DNA from: an uncultured Ignavibacteriales bacterium
Lineage (GTDB): Bacteria; Bacteroidota; Ignavibacteria; Ignavibacteriales; Ignavibacteriaceae
Length of the DNA stretch: 5,754 nucleotides
NCBI GenBank assembly: GCA_903915485.1
Contig: CAIWTC010000070.1
Coordinates: 1 to 5,754, forward strand
Direction of reading: 5' to 3'
The position numbers and the translations under genes are program-made. The notes under the pieces were generated by a model. That model had not been told where the DNA came from. It worked only from the letters and a program-made list of their open reading frames with translations, and made no database searches. This document shows positions 1 to 5,754 of this stretch, in pieces (within the stretch, counting starts at the first letter, position 1; the number at the start of each line of letters is the position of its first letter).

Positions 1-1390
1 AACCGCTTCCCGACAACGGACGCATCAACGCCATTGGAAGAGCTTCAGGGGGCATCCCCAAAGGTTCGGTGATAAACCTCAATCCCGAAATTAATATCTC
101 CATTGCACCACCGGCACGAAAAATTCCTATTGCGCATAACATCGCAACAAGGTAAGGGATAATTTTTACTGCGATGTTAAATCCTTCTTTAGCACCTTCA
201 ATAAACTGCTCATACACTTTAATTTTTTTAATTACTCCAATAATCACAAAGATGATTATCAGACCTGGTATTGCAATAACAGAAAACACCTGTAAAACTC
301 TCGCAACAGGTGACAAATCCAATGCATTCGCAGAGAATATAAAATGTTTTGCTAAATATATAATCGCTGACGCAACCAAAGCAAACAACAGGACTGAAAC
401 GCCCCTTCGACGAATTAATCCGGTCACCAAACTAATTCTTAAAGGAAATATCTCGAAAACTTTTGCACTTAAAATTCCCATTATCGTAGCACAACTCGAA
501 GCAAATAATGAGGTAGCAATAATAAATGAAGGGTCACTGCTTCCTGCTGAGGCCCTTAACGCAATAGCAGTTGCAGGGATAAGTGTCAAACCAGCTGTGT
601 TGATAGTAAGAAACATGCACATAGCATTTGTTGCCGTGCCTTTTTTAGGGTTGAGTTTATCTAACTCCTCCATTGCCTTCAACCCGAAGGGAGTTGCAGC
701 ATTTCCTAGACCTAGAAAATTTGCGGAAATATTCATAATCATTGCACCGATGGCGGGGTGATTCTCCGGAACTTCCGGGAAAAGTTTACGCATAAATGGA
801 GTTACAAGCTTAGAAATCAGGTTTATCATCCCTGCTGCTTCTGCAATTTTCATTACACCAAGCCAAAGACACATCACCCCTATCAACCCAAGAGCAATAG
901 TAACCGATTTTTCAGCATATTTAAGAACTGCGGAAGTTACATCATTCAACTTTGTAAAAGATACTTTTTCAAATTCAATTTGAACCTTCTGCTCTGCTCC
1001 ATTTGAAGCGCTTTGAAGAAATACTATCGAAGCGCTTATATCATTGTCATCACCAGAGGCAGCGGCAATTTTCTTAATGACATCCTGTGAATTGGAATGA
1101 AGAATCAAATTTACTTTATAAACAGAATCAACTTTACCATTATTGAGTATAGCATCAAAAACGACCGCATCGTGAATTGGGACATGAAAAAAACTTGTTG
1201 CTGCCTCCGGGGATATTGTGATTATTCTTTTGGCAGAATTTGCAGAATCTTTGTTGTCCTTCAAAGCTGATAGCGCGCCTTGAATTTGTTTTCCATTCTG
1301 ATATTTATCGGAGGCTAAGTCAGAAATATCAAAGTATAAAGCGGAAGTGATTCCCAGAACAATTAAAAATGTCCAAATGTAATTCAGCAT
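1..1390 (-). CDS. SpmA-SpmB fusion, nucleoside-recognition (Gate) domain membrane protein, 3' end cut by window edge
   Basis: Reading leftward from ATG at 1390, an open frame runs 463 codons without a stop to the window edge. It is a polytopic membrane protein with two Gate (nucleoside recognition) modules. The SpmA-like half covers about residues 155-320: helix ALGLIGVMCLWLG (166-178), then NISANFLGLGNAATPFGLKAM (key residues N220, G227, G229, N230, T233, P234) and TINTAGLTLIP (262-272). The SpmB-like half starts near residue 365, with FIEGAKEGF (396-404), IIPYLVAML (410-418), GIFRAGG (422-428) and MALMRPLSGSG (453-463). Compared with B. subtilis SpmB, about 70-80 C-terminal residues lie outside the window. 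SpmA and SpmB are separate proteins affecting spore-core dehydration in Bacillus; fused homologues occur in non-sporulating Bacteroidota and relatives, where the role and substrate are unknown. Residues 1-20 form a first membrane helix, followed by an unusual region of about 125 residues before the SpmA core. The start lies 12 nt after the galE stop with no strong Shine-Dalgarno, suggesting cotranscription. Confidence 0.9.
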   Translation of the reverse strand, partial: MLNYIWTFLIVLGITSALYFDISDLASDKYQNGKQIQGALSALKDNKDSANSAKRIITISPEAATSFFHVPIHDAVVFDAILNNGKVDSVYKVNLILHSNSQDVIKKIAAASGDDNDISASIVFLQSASNGAEQKVQIEFEKVSFTKLNDVTSAVLKYAEKSVTIALGLIGVMCLWLGVMKIAEAAGMINLISKLVTPFMRKLFPEVPENHPAIGAMIMNISANFLGLGNAATPFGLKAMEELDKLNPKKGTATNAMCMFLTINTAGLTLIPATAIALRASAGSSDPSFIIATSLFASSCATIMGILSAKVFEIFPLRISLVTGLIRRRGVSVLLFALVASAIIYLAKHFIFSANALDLSPVARVLQVFSVIAIPGLIIIFVIIGVIKKIKVYEQFIEGAKEGFNIAVKIIPYLVAMLCAIGIFRAGGAMEILISGLRFITEPLGMPPEALPMALMRPLSGSG

Positions 1391-1402
1391 GATTTAATAT
1401 TT

Positions 1403-2368
1403 CTAATACCTTGGATTCTTACGCCAAAGAAATGTCGAAAGTAGTATTTGTTCTAACCCAAACAATGGCTTCCAACCTAAATCTTTGCGTATTTTTGCTG
1501 ATGATGCTACAAGCGACTCAGGATCTCCAGGACGGCTATCCACAATCTTCATAGGAATTTTCCTGTGAAATATTTTCTCGGCGAGAGCTACTAACTCAAG
1601 CACTGAATTGCCTGAATCAGTACCTATATTAAAAAAGTCATTAGCAACTGTATCAAAATTTTTCAAAGCTAAAACATGCGCTTGGGCAATATCTGCCACA
1701 TGCACATAATCCCGAACTCCGCTTCCGTCTATGGTGTTAAACTTATTTCCAAAAACATACATTTCGTCTTTTTTTCTAAGCGCGCAGTCAACCACTAAAG
1801 GAATCAGGTGAGTTTCATCTTTTCTGGATTCACCATTAAAAGCAGTGGCCCCTGCAGCACAGAAAAATCGAAACGCAACAAATTTAAGTTTATTAGAATT
1901 AGCTAAATCCTTGAGAATCTCTTCGACAAACAACTTAGATTTCCCATATGGATTTATTGGAATATGTGCATGGTTTTCATCAACCGGCTGATATTCAGGT
2001 TCACCATAAATAGCCGCTGAAGATGAGAAGATAAACTTTCTCACACCAAATTCCTGCATGCACTCAAGCAAAGTCAAGGTATTAGTGATATTATTAGAAT
2101 AATATAACTCCGGAACTATAACTGAATGAGGGACATTAGATGATGCCGCCAAATGTATGACACAGTCTATCGCATTATTTGTAAAAATATCCTGCAAGGC
2201 TTTTTTATCGCCATAATTGACTTGATAGAACTTGACTGAGTTCGGCAAACTTTTAATATTACCTTCTCTCAAATCATCAAGAATAATTAAGTCATATCCC
2301 GCATTAATGCAGTACTCTGCGACAATGCTTCCAATATAGCCGGCCCCTCCGGTTAAGAGTAATGCCAA
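1403..2368 (-). CDS. galE: UDP-glucose 4-epimerase (extended short-chain dehydrogenase family)
   Basis: This 321-residue protein should interconvert UDP-glucose and UDP-galactose in the cytoplasm using bound NAD, supplying galactose units for glycans or feeding the Leloir pathway. The Rossmann glycine motif TGGAGYIGS is at residues 6-14, with acidic D31/D32 at the end of strand 2 for NAD ribose binding and HLAAS at 72-76. The catalytic set is present: SSS at 115-117 (S117 the likely catalytic Ser) and Y141-G-K-S-K145. C-terminal family blocks are also clear: DETHLIPLV (184-192), DGSGVRDYVHVADIAQAHVLAL (214-235), NIGTDSGNSVLE (247-258) and RPGDPESLVASS (279-290). Length is near the usual 320-340, so it looks complete. 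Position 170 is Cys where GalE normally has a substrate-binding Asn (RFFCAAGA instead of RYFNxxGA), and L286 sits at the pocket position equivalent to E. coli Tyr299, so substrate range is uncertain. The start is TTG: there is no in-frame ATG immediately upstream, and a GAGGA element precedes it. It is first in a leftward unit with the Gate-protein gene. Confidence 0.93.
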   Translation of the reverse strand: MALLLTGGAGYIGSIVAEYCINAGYDLIILDDLREGNIKSLPNSVKFYQVNYGDKKALQDIFTNNAIDCVIHLAASSNVPHSVIVPELYYSNNITNTLTLLECMQEFGVRKFIFSSSAAIYGEPEYQPVDENHAHIPINPYGKSKLFVEEILKDLANSNKLKFVAFRFFCAAGATAFNGESRKDETHLIPLVVDCALRKKDEMYVFGNKFNTIDGSGVRDYVHVADIAQAHVLALKNFDTVANDFFNIGTDSGNSVLELVALAEKIFHRKIPMKIVDSRPGDPESLVASSAKIRKDLGWKPLFGLEQILLSTFLWRKNPRY

Positions 2369-2372
2369 ATTT

Positions 2373-2377
2373 TCCTC
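2373..2377 (-). promoter_or_regulatory. Shine-Dalgarno GAGGA supporting the TTG start of galE
   Basis: On the minus strand GAGGA lies 4 nt before TTG (2368-2366). From that codon the protein begins MALLLTGGAGYIGS, the normal distance from N-terminus to the glycine motif in GalE. The only nearby ATG (2379-2377) is out of frame and reaches a stop after 8 codons, so TTG is the best start. The spacing is slightly short. Confidence 0.6.
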
Positions 2378-2404
2378 ATGCTAATTCAATAAATAAAAAT
2401 TAAG

Positions 2405-2433
2405 ATTCTATTAAAATAACATTTCTTTTTAAA
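2405..2433 (-). promoter_or_regulatory. Candidate sigma-70-type promoter for galE and the Gate gene
   Basis: On the minus strand TTTAAA (2433-2428) and TAGAAT (2410-2405) are separated by exactly 17 nt. They match the TTGACA/TATAAT consensus at 4/6 and 5/6 positions. The predicted transcript start near 2398 gives a leader of about 30 nt containing the GAGGA site. The region is so A+T-rich that chance matches are likely. If the host uses a Bacteroidetes-type sigma factor (TAnnTTTG at -7), this site would not apply. Confidence 0.35.
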
Positions 2434-2519
2434 TAATTATTCCTGAATTTTGATAAGGGAAAACATAGAACTACAATCGCTAAACAAATTCATTCAAGCT
2501 TAATTCATAAAACTATTCC

Positions 2520-2532
2520 TTTGGTCACCAAA
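2520..2532. repeat. 13-bp inverted repeat, possible operator upstream of yqeY
   Basis: TTTGGT, one central C, then ACCAAA forms a perfect dyad with 6-bp arms, centred about 50 bp before the yqeY ATG. The position would suit an operator for a dimeric regulator overlapping or just upstream of the yqeY promoter. The repeat is directly visible. Its function is inference, since I recognise no regulator for this motif and an arm of this length can arise by chance in 208 bp. Confidence 0.4.
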
Positions 2533-2557
2533 TTTTAGTATTTTAGCAACAATAAAA

Positions 2558-2563
2558 TATAAT
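2558..2563 (+). promoter_or_regulatory. TATAAT box, weak candidate -10 for the yqeY-cvpA-mutS2 operon
   Basis: A perfect TATAAT lies 13 nt before the yqeY start codon, with only a poor -35 (TTAGTA, 2535-2540) at 17-nt spacing. Transcription from it would start near 2570, inside or after the GGAG ribosome-binding site, leaving an almost leaderless message. It may therefore be a chance match, with the true promoter further upstream. TATTTTAG at 2539-2546 resembles a Bacteroidetes -7 element (TAnnTTTG) with TTTG at 2520-2523, but that spacing is short. Confidence 0.2.
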
Positions 2564-2567
2564 ATTC

Positions 2568-2571
2568 GGAG
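2568..2571 (+). promoter_or_regulatory. Shine-Dalgarno GGAG for yqeY
   Basis: GGAG sits 5 nt before the ATG at 2577 and fixes the yqeY start. A clear site here indicates that the organism uses anti-Shine-Dalgarno pairing for at least some genes. Confidence 0.7.
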
Positions 2572-2576
2572 TCCCT

Positions 2577-3029
2577 ATGAGCTTAAAAGAAACAATAAAT
2601 GAAGAAATGAAAGCAGCGATGAAATCCGGCAACAAACTTCGCCTGGAAACAGTTCGCTCTATTCGTGCTTTAATTTTAGATTTTGAAAAAAGTGGTGCAG
2701 CAAGAGAAATGACGCCTGATGAGGAAATTCAATTGCTTAATACAGCTGTCAAAAAAAGGAAAGAAGCATTAGAACTATTCAAAGCAAACAACCGACCTGA
2801 GCTTGCAGAAAAAGAAGCCTTGGAATATGCAATTCTTATGGAGTTCTTACCCAAACAACTTACGGAAGAAGAAGCTCTTGCTGAAGTAAAAATCTTGGCT
2901 CAAGAATTAGGCGCAACCGGTAAAGAACATTTTTCCAAACTGATGCCTGCAGCAATGAAAGCACTAAAAGGAAAAGCCGACGGCAAAATAGTCCGTTCGC
3001 TAGTTGAAAAATTATTAGGGATAAATTAA
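2577..3029 (+). CDS. yqeY: GatB/YqeY domain-containing protein
   Basis: The 150-residue product matches the YqeY family (about 148 residues in B. subtilis) over its full length. It is a soluble helical protein with no signal peptide or membrane segment. The N-terminal helical half shows AMKSGNKLRLETVRSIRALI (14-33), VKKRKEALELF (58-68) and RPELAEKEALEYAILMEFLPKQLTEEE (73-99). The C-terminal half resembles the tail domain of GatB, with the family block KLMPAAMKALKGKADGKIVRSLV (121-143). GatB is the tRNA-binding subunit of Asp/Glu-tRNA amidotransferase, so tRNA-related binding has been suggested for YqeY, but I know of no settled biochemical function. The ATG start has GGAG 5 nt upstream. The stop lies 2 nt before the cvpA TTG codon, making this the first gene of a tight three-gene operon. 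Family assignment is firm; role is open. Confidence 0.95.
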   Translation: MSLKETINEEMKAAMKSGNKLRLETVRSIRALILDFEKSGAAREMTPDEEIQLLNTAVKKRKEALELFKANNRPELAEKEALEYAILMEFLPKQLTEEEALAEVKILAQELGATGKEHFSKLMPAAMKALKGKADGKIVRSLVEKLLGIN

Positions 3030-3031
3030 TC

Positions 3032-3541
3032 TTGTTAGATATAATAGTTATTGCATTCTGTGCCGTTTCATTTATTTTAGGTTTCAAAGACGGCTTTGTT
3101 AGAAAGCTTATTGGTACTGTCGGATTTTTCTTTTCAGTATTCTTAGGTATTAAACTAGCTCAGTATGGTGGGAAAATCATCTCATCTATGATGGGTAGCG
3201 AGCCCGGATTCAGTAACGCGTTCGGCGGGTTTTTAATTTTTGTCCTGTGCATGATTGCAACCGCATTTATTAAACGGTGGGTTCATCCTTTTGACAAAGT
3301 TAACAACATGATTAATAAAATTGTAGGCGGAGTTGCCGGTACTATCCAAATTCTTATTTTCATGAGCGCTGCATTTTATATCTTGAATATTTTCAACTAC
3401 CCGTCTAAACCCGTCAGAGAGAAATCAACTTTTTACGGCAGTGTTTATTCAGTTATGCCTAAAGCTATCGAATTTATTTCCGGAGCTTCATCGAGTCTCC
3501 CCAAGACACTTCCTAAGAGTATAACTCCAGAATCTAAGTAA
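3032..3541 (+). CDS. cvpA: CvpA family membrane protein (colicin V production protein homologue)
   Basis: This 169-residue inner-membrane protein has four hydrophobic segments at about residues 2-19, 26-45, 64-80 and 98-121, followed by a soluble tail of about 45 residues. The CvpA pattern is visible: an acidic residue at the start of helix 1 (D3), the glycine-charged loop GFKDGFVRKL (17-26) between helices 1 and 2, and the glycine-rich helix 4 start IVGGVAGTIQ (97-106). CvpA was named for a role in colicin V production in E. coli; in most bacteria it is a small membrane protein linked to envelope homeostasis, with no defined biochemical activity. The start is TTG at 3032, 2 nt after the yqeY stop, with AGGG at 3017-3020 as a possible ribosome-binding site 11 nt upstream. 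No earlier start is needed because helix 1 begins at once, as in other CvpA proteins. The stop overlaps the mutS2 ATG by one base. Adjacency to mutS2 recalls B. subtilis yshB-polX-mutS2. Confidence 0.9.
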   Translation: MLDIIVIAFCAVSFILGFKDGFVRKLIGTVGFFFSVFLGIKLAQYGGKIISSMMGSEPGFSNAFGGFLIFVLCMIATAFIKRWVHPFDKVNNMINKIVGGVAGTIQILIFMSAAFYILNIFNYPSKPVREKSTFYGSVYSVMPKAIEFISGASSSLPKTLPKSITPESK

Positions 3542-5754
3542 TGACCGACAAATCAGCGACCTCCATTCTTGAGTTTTCCAAAGTTCTTGGATTTATCTCT
3601 AAATATTCCTGTACGGATTTAGGGAAAAAACTTGTCGAAACTCTAGAGCCCTTCAAAAAAAATTCGGAAGTTGAATATCAAGGGACACTGGTTTCTGAGG
3701 CGAAAAATATTTTAATTGAAAAGGAGCCCCCTCCTTTTATTTCATTGCCGGATTTAAGAGATGATATCTCCCTAAGTAAAATCGACGGTGCAGTTTTATC
3801 TGCAAAAAAACTGCTTGAAATATTAAACTTGGCAGCATCATCTAGAAATTTATTCCAATTCTTACACGCTACAGACATCAATGCGAAAAACATTGTTGAA
3901 TACTGCACCACCCTATTTGTTGACAAAGTATTTGAAAAAAATATTTCCTCGATATTTGATGAAAGTGGAAATATAAAAGACTCTGCAAGCAGAGAACTCA
4001 AACGCATCCGCGATGATATTAAAGATAAAAATATCGACCTTCAAAAAATCGTAAATAAAATTTCTAAAAATCTTGCGGACCAAGACATCTTGCGGGAAGA
4101 ATTTTTAACTCTTAGGGATGGCAGAGTTGTCCTTCCAATAAAAGCTGAATTCAAACGGCAGATAAAAGGATTTATTCATTCAGAATCCGCCACCGGTCAA
4201 ACTGTTTATATTGAACCTGAAGAAACGCTTCATCTGAATAACGAGTTGATTACATTATCTTTTGCAGAGAAAAGAGAGATTGAGAGAATACTTAAAGAAC
4301 TTACTAAAAGAGTCGGCGAAAATAGTATTGCGTTGCAGACATCACTTCATACAATCGCTAAACTTGACTCGGTGTTTGCAAGAGCACATTATTCAATTGC
4401 AATAATAGGTAGTTTTCCGCAAATAAATTACGATGGCCTTTTTGAAATTTCGGATGCCCGCCACCCTATTCTGCTTCAGAAGTACGGCAGGGAAAAAACC
4501 GTTCCGCTTTCACTTTCAATAAGTAGAAACAAGAACATTATCATTATTACCGGCCCGAATGCGGGAGGAAAAACTGTCGCCCTCAAGACAATAGGCTTAC
4601 TTACTTTAATGGTATTTTCGGGAATACCAATCCCCGCTTCACCTGATTCAAATTTTTCAGTTGTGGACGGGCTGTTTGTGGATATCGGCGATCAGCAATC
4701 CCTCGAAGAAGATTTAAGTACTTTCAGTTCACACTTATCTAACATTAAAAGAATACTGAATGCTGCGGGGAAGAACTCGATTGTCCTACTCGATGAACTC
4801 GGGACAGGCACAGACCCAGCAGCAGGTTCGGCACTTGGAGCGTCAATTCTTTATGCGTTGAAGGAAAAGTCTTGCTTCGTGCTGGCATCAACACATCATG
4901 GCAATCTGAAGTTTTTATCACAATACGAAGAATGTTTTCAAAATGCTGCAATGGAGTTTGATACCATTAATCTAACTCCGACATATTTGCTCAAACAAGG
5001 TCTGCCCGGCTCAAGTTATGCATTTGAAATAGTTAAGCGGCTCGGATTCTCTGATGCATTTATTTCCAAGGCAAAAAGTTTCCTCTCCGATAGTACTGAG
5101 AAGATTGATAAATCCCTAATTGAAATTGAAAACACTCAGCAAATACTCAAGGAAAATCAAAAACAAGTTGAACGCGAGAACTCAAGATTAAAAGGACTGA
5201 CAACTCTTTATCAGCAGAGAATAGAAAAACTAGAAGCAGAAAAATCTCAAATCCTGAAGAAAGCTAAACTCGAAGCCGAGGAGTTTTTATCGAAAGCCAA
5301 CAAGGAACTTGAGCAGACAATCAAACAGCTAAGGGAATCACAGGCGGCTGCCAAAGAAATTTCTTCGGCAAAAAAAGTTTTAGCCAACATTAAAAAAGAT
5401 TTCGAAAGTATTCCATCACCTAAACTTCCGGAGGCTCAGAACTATGAGTTCAAAGTTGGCGGATTCGTTAAAATCAAAAACTCAGGCTCTGTGGGCAAAA
5501 TTCAGACTATCGACATTCAGAAAAAAAGAGCAAGTGTTCTTGTCGGGAAATTGATAATGTCAGTAAGCCTGGCGGATTTAGAACCTTCAGATAAAAAAGA
5601 AGAGAAAAATTATTCTTCGCTGAATAATGATTCCCTTACAACTCAACCTTCGTTTCGATTTGATATCAGAGGTAAAAGACCTGATGCGATTGAAAATGAT
5701 GTTATAAAATTTATTGATTCTGCCTACATGAACGGTTTTGACCGTGTCGAAATA
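3541..5754 (+). CDS. mutS2: MutS2 ATPase/endonuclease, 3' end cut by window edge
   Basis: An open frame of 738 codons runs from ATG at 3541 to the last base, with no stop. The protein lacks the MutS1 mismatch-recognition domain and begins with the MutS core/lever region (about 1-300), as MutS2 does. The ABC-type ATPase follows: Walker A GPNAGGKT (338-345), DIGDQQS (381-387), signature-like DLSTFSSHL (391-399), Walker B IVLLDE (414-419, D418/E419), GTGTDP (421-426) and STHH (450-453). A charged coiled coil spans about 520-625. A KOW/SH3-like segment covers about 639-682. The Smr nuclease domain begins near 707 with FDIRGKRPD; its HGxG motif and about 45-50 further residues lie beyond the edge. 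MutS2 binds branched DNA and suppresses homologous recombination in Helicobacter and Thermus; in B. subtilis it splits collided ribosomes, and both roles fit this architecture. The start overlaps the cvpA stop (TAATG), indicating translational coupling. ATPase motifs are intact, so the protein is probably active. Confidence 0.95.
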   Translation, partial: MTDKSATSILEFSKVLGFISKYSCTDLGKKLVETLEPFKKNSEVEYQGTLVSEAKNILIEKEPPPFISLPDLRDDISLSKIDGAVLSAKKLLEILNLAASSRNLFQFLHATDINAKNIVEYCTTLFVDKVFEKNISSIFDESGNIKDSASRELKRIRDDIKDKNIDLQKIVNKISKNLADQDILREEFLTLRDGRVVLPIKAEFKRQIKGFIHSESATGQTVYIEPEETLHLNNELITLSFAEKREIERILKELTKRVGENSIALQTSLHTIAKLDSVFARAHYSIAIIGSFPQINYDGLFEISDARHPILLQKYGREKTVPLSLSISRNKNIIIITGPNAGGKTVALKTIGLLTLMVFSGIPIPASPDSNFSVVDGLFVDIGDQQSLEEDLSTFSSHLSNIKRILNAAGKNSIVLLDELGTGTDPAAGSALGASILYALKEKSCFVLASTHHGNLKFLSQYEECFQNAAMEFDTINLTPTYLLKQGLPGSSYAFEIVKRLGFSDAFISKAKSFLSDSTEKIDKSLIEIENTQQILKENQKQVERENSRLKGLTTLYQQRIEKLEAEKSQILKKAKLEAEEFLSKANKELEQTIKQLRESQAAAKEISSAKKVLANIKKDFESIPSPKLPEAQNYEFKVGGFVKIKNSGSVGKIQTIDIQKKRASVLVGKLIMSVSLADLEPSDKKEEKNYSSLNNDSLTTQPSFRFDIRGKRPDAIENDVIKFIDSAYMNGFDRVEI

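Larger units (their letters stand above)
2369..2576. other. Divergent intergenic region between galE and yqeY
   Basis: This 208-bp, strongly A+T-rich stretch separates the two divergent transcription units and is the only intergenic space in the window. It contains the promoter-like elements listed separately, a 13-bp inverted repeat at 2520-2532, and a 10-bp A/T palindrome AATAATTATT at 2432-2441 touching the candidate galE -35. I see no open frame of coding character, no tRNA or other structured RNA, and no terminator hairpin with a T-run. None would be needed between divergent units. Confidence 0.85.

Noticed and set aside
174..761. Plus-strand open frame of 195 codons
   Set aside because: It lies wholly antisense to the SpmAB fusion gene, whose minus-strand frame shows clear family motifs. 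The plus-strand translation has no recognisable domain.
758..1006. Plus-strand open frame of 82 codons rich in Cys, Phe, Asn and Lys
   Set aside because: It is antisense to the same Gate gene, with a composition typical of a shadow frame and no ribosome-binding context.
1..1390. Gate gene taken as evidence of an endospore-forming host
   Set aside because: SpmA/SpmB homologues, especially fused ones, are common in non-sporulating bacteria, and nothing else here is sporulation-related.
2432..2441. AATAATTATT palindrome as an operator for galE
   Set aside because: A perfect 10-bp A/T palindrome is expected by chance in such A+T-rich DNA, and nothing else supports it.
2860..3087. Minus-strand open frame across the yqeY-cvpA junction
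   Set aside because: It is antisense to two well-supported genes, has no family resemblance, and has Leu-rich composition from reading the opposite strand.
3032..3541. cvpA gene taken as part of a bacteriocin cluster
   Set aside because: CvpA proteins are widespread housekeeping membrane proteins; no bacteriocin precursor, immunity or transporter gene is near.
3678..4007. Minus-strand open frame of 109 codons inside mutS2
   Set aside because: The plus-strand MutS2 frame is continuous through it. The product is Ser/Phe-rich and has no motif.
4745..4951. Minus-strand open frame of 68 codons inside mutS2
   Set aside because: It is antisense to the Walker B and STHH part of the MutS2 ATPase and is explained by that conserved coding sequence.
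3541..5754. mutS2 taken as mismatch-repair MutS
   Set aside because: The mismatch-recognition domain is absent, and the ATPase is followed by a coiled coil and an Smr start, which is the MutS2 architecture.

Overview
The window comes from a low-G+C (roughly upper 30s percent) bacterial chromosome and is densely packed with ordinary-looking genes. Five protein-coding genes are supported. Two read leftward: an SpmA/SpmB-type nucleoside-recognition (Gate) membrane protein cut by the left edge, and galE. Three read rightward: yqeY, a cvpA-family gene, and mutS2, which is cut by the right edge. A single-chain SpmA-SpmB fusion, the A+T-rich composition and the yqeY-cvpA-mutS2 order suggest the Bacteroidota/Ignavibacteriota/Chlorobiota group. 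That placement is an inference from gene content and recall, not from a phylogenetic marker. Visible purine-rich ribosome-binding sites before yqeY and galE fit an Ignavibacteria-like genome somewhat better than a typical Bacteroidetes genome.

Layout. Positions 1-1390 (minus) hold the 5' 463 codons of the Gate-protein gene. Positions 1403-2368 (minus) hold galE, which starts at TTG and ends 12 nt before the Gate gene, so the two probably share a transcript. Positions 2369-2576 are the only intergenic stretch, an A+T-rich divergent promoter region with weak promoter-like elements for both directions and a 13-bp inverted repeat. Positions 2577-5754 (plus) hold yqeY, cvpA and mutS2. yqeY and cvpA are 2 nt apart, and cvpA and mutS2 overlap by 1 nt, which is the arrangement of a translationally coupled operon.

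How the genes work together. The rightward operon combines a YqeY protein of unsettled role (GatB C-terminal-like), a four-helix CvpA membrane protein, and the MutS2 ATPase, which acts on branched DNA or collided ribosomes. cvpA next to mutS2 is a known association: in Bacillus subtilis yshB lies just upstream of polX-mutS2. The leftward pair joins a nucleotide-sugar epimerase to a Gate-domain membrane protein, with no obvious pathway link.

I see no mobile element, CRISPR array, RNA gene or clearly new system. The most interesting points are a roughly 110-residue extra region near the N-terminus of the Gate protein, an unusual Cys in the GalE substrate-binding motif, and the inverted repeat upstream of yqeY.
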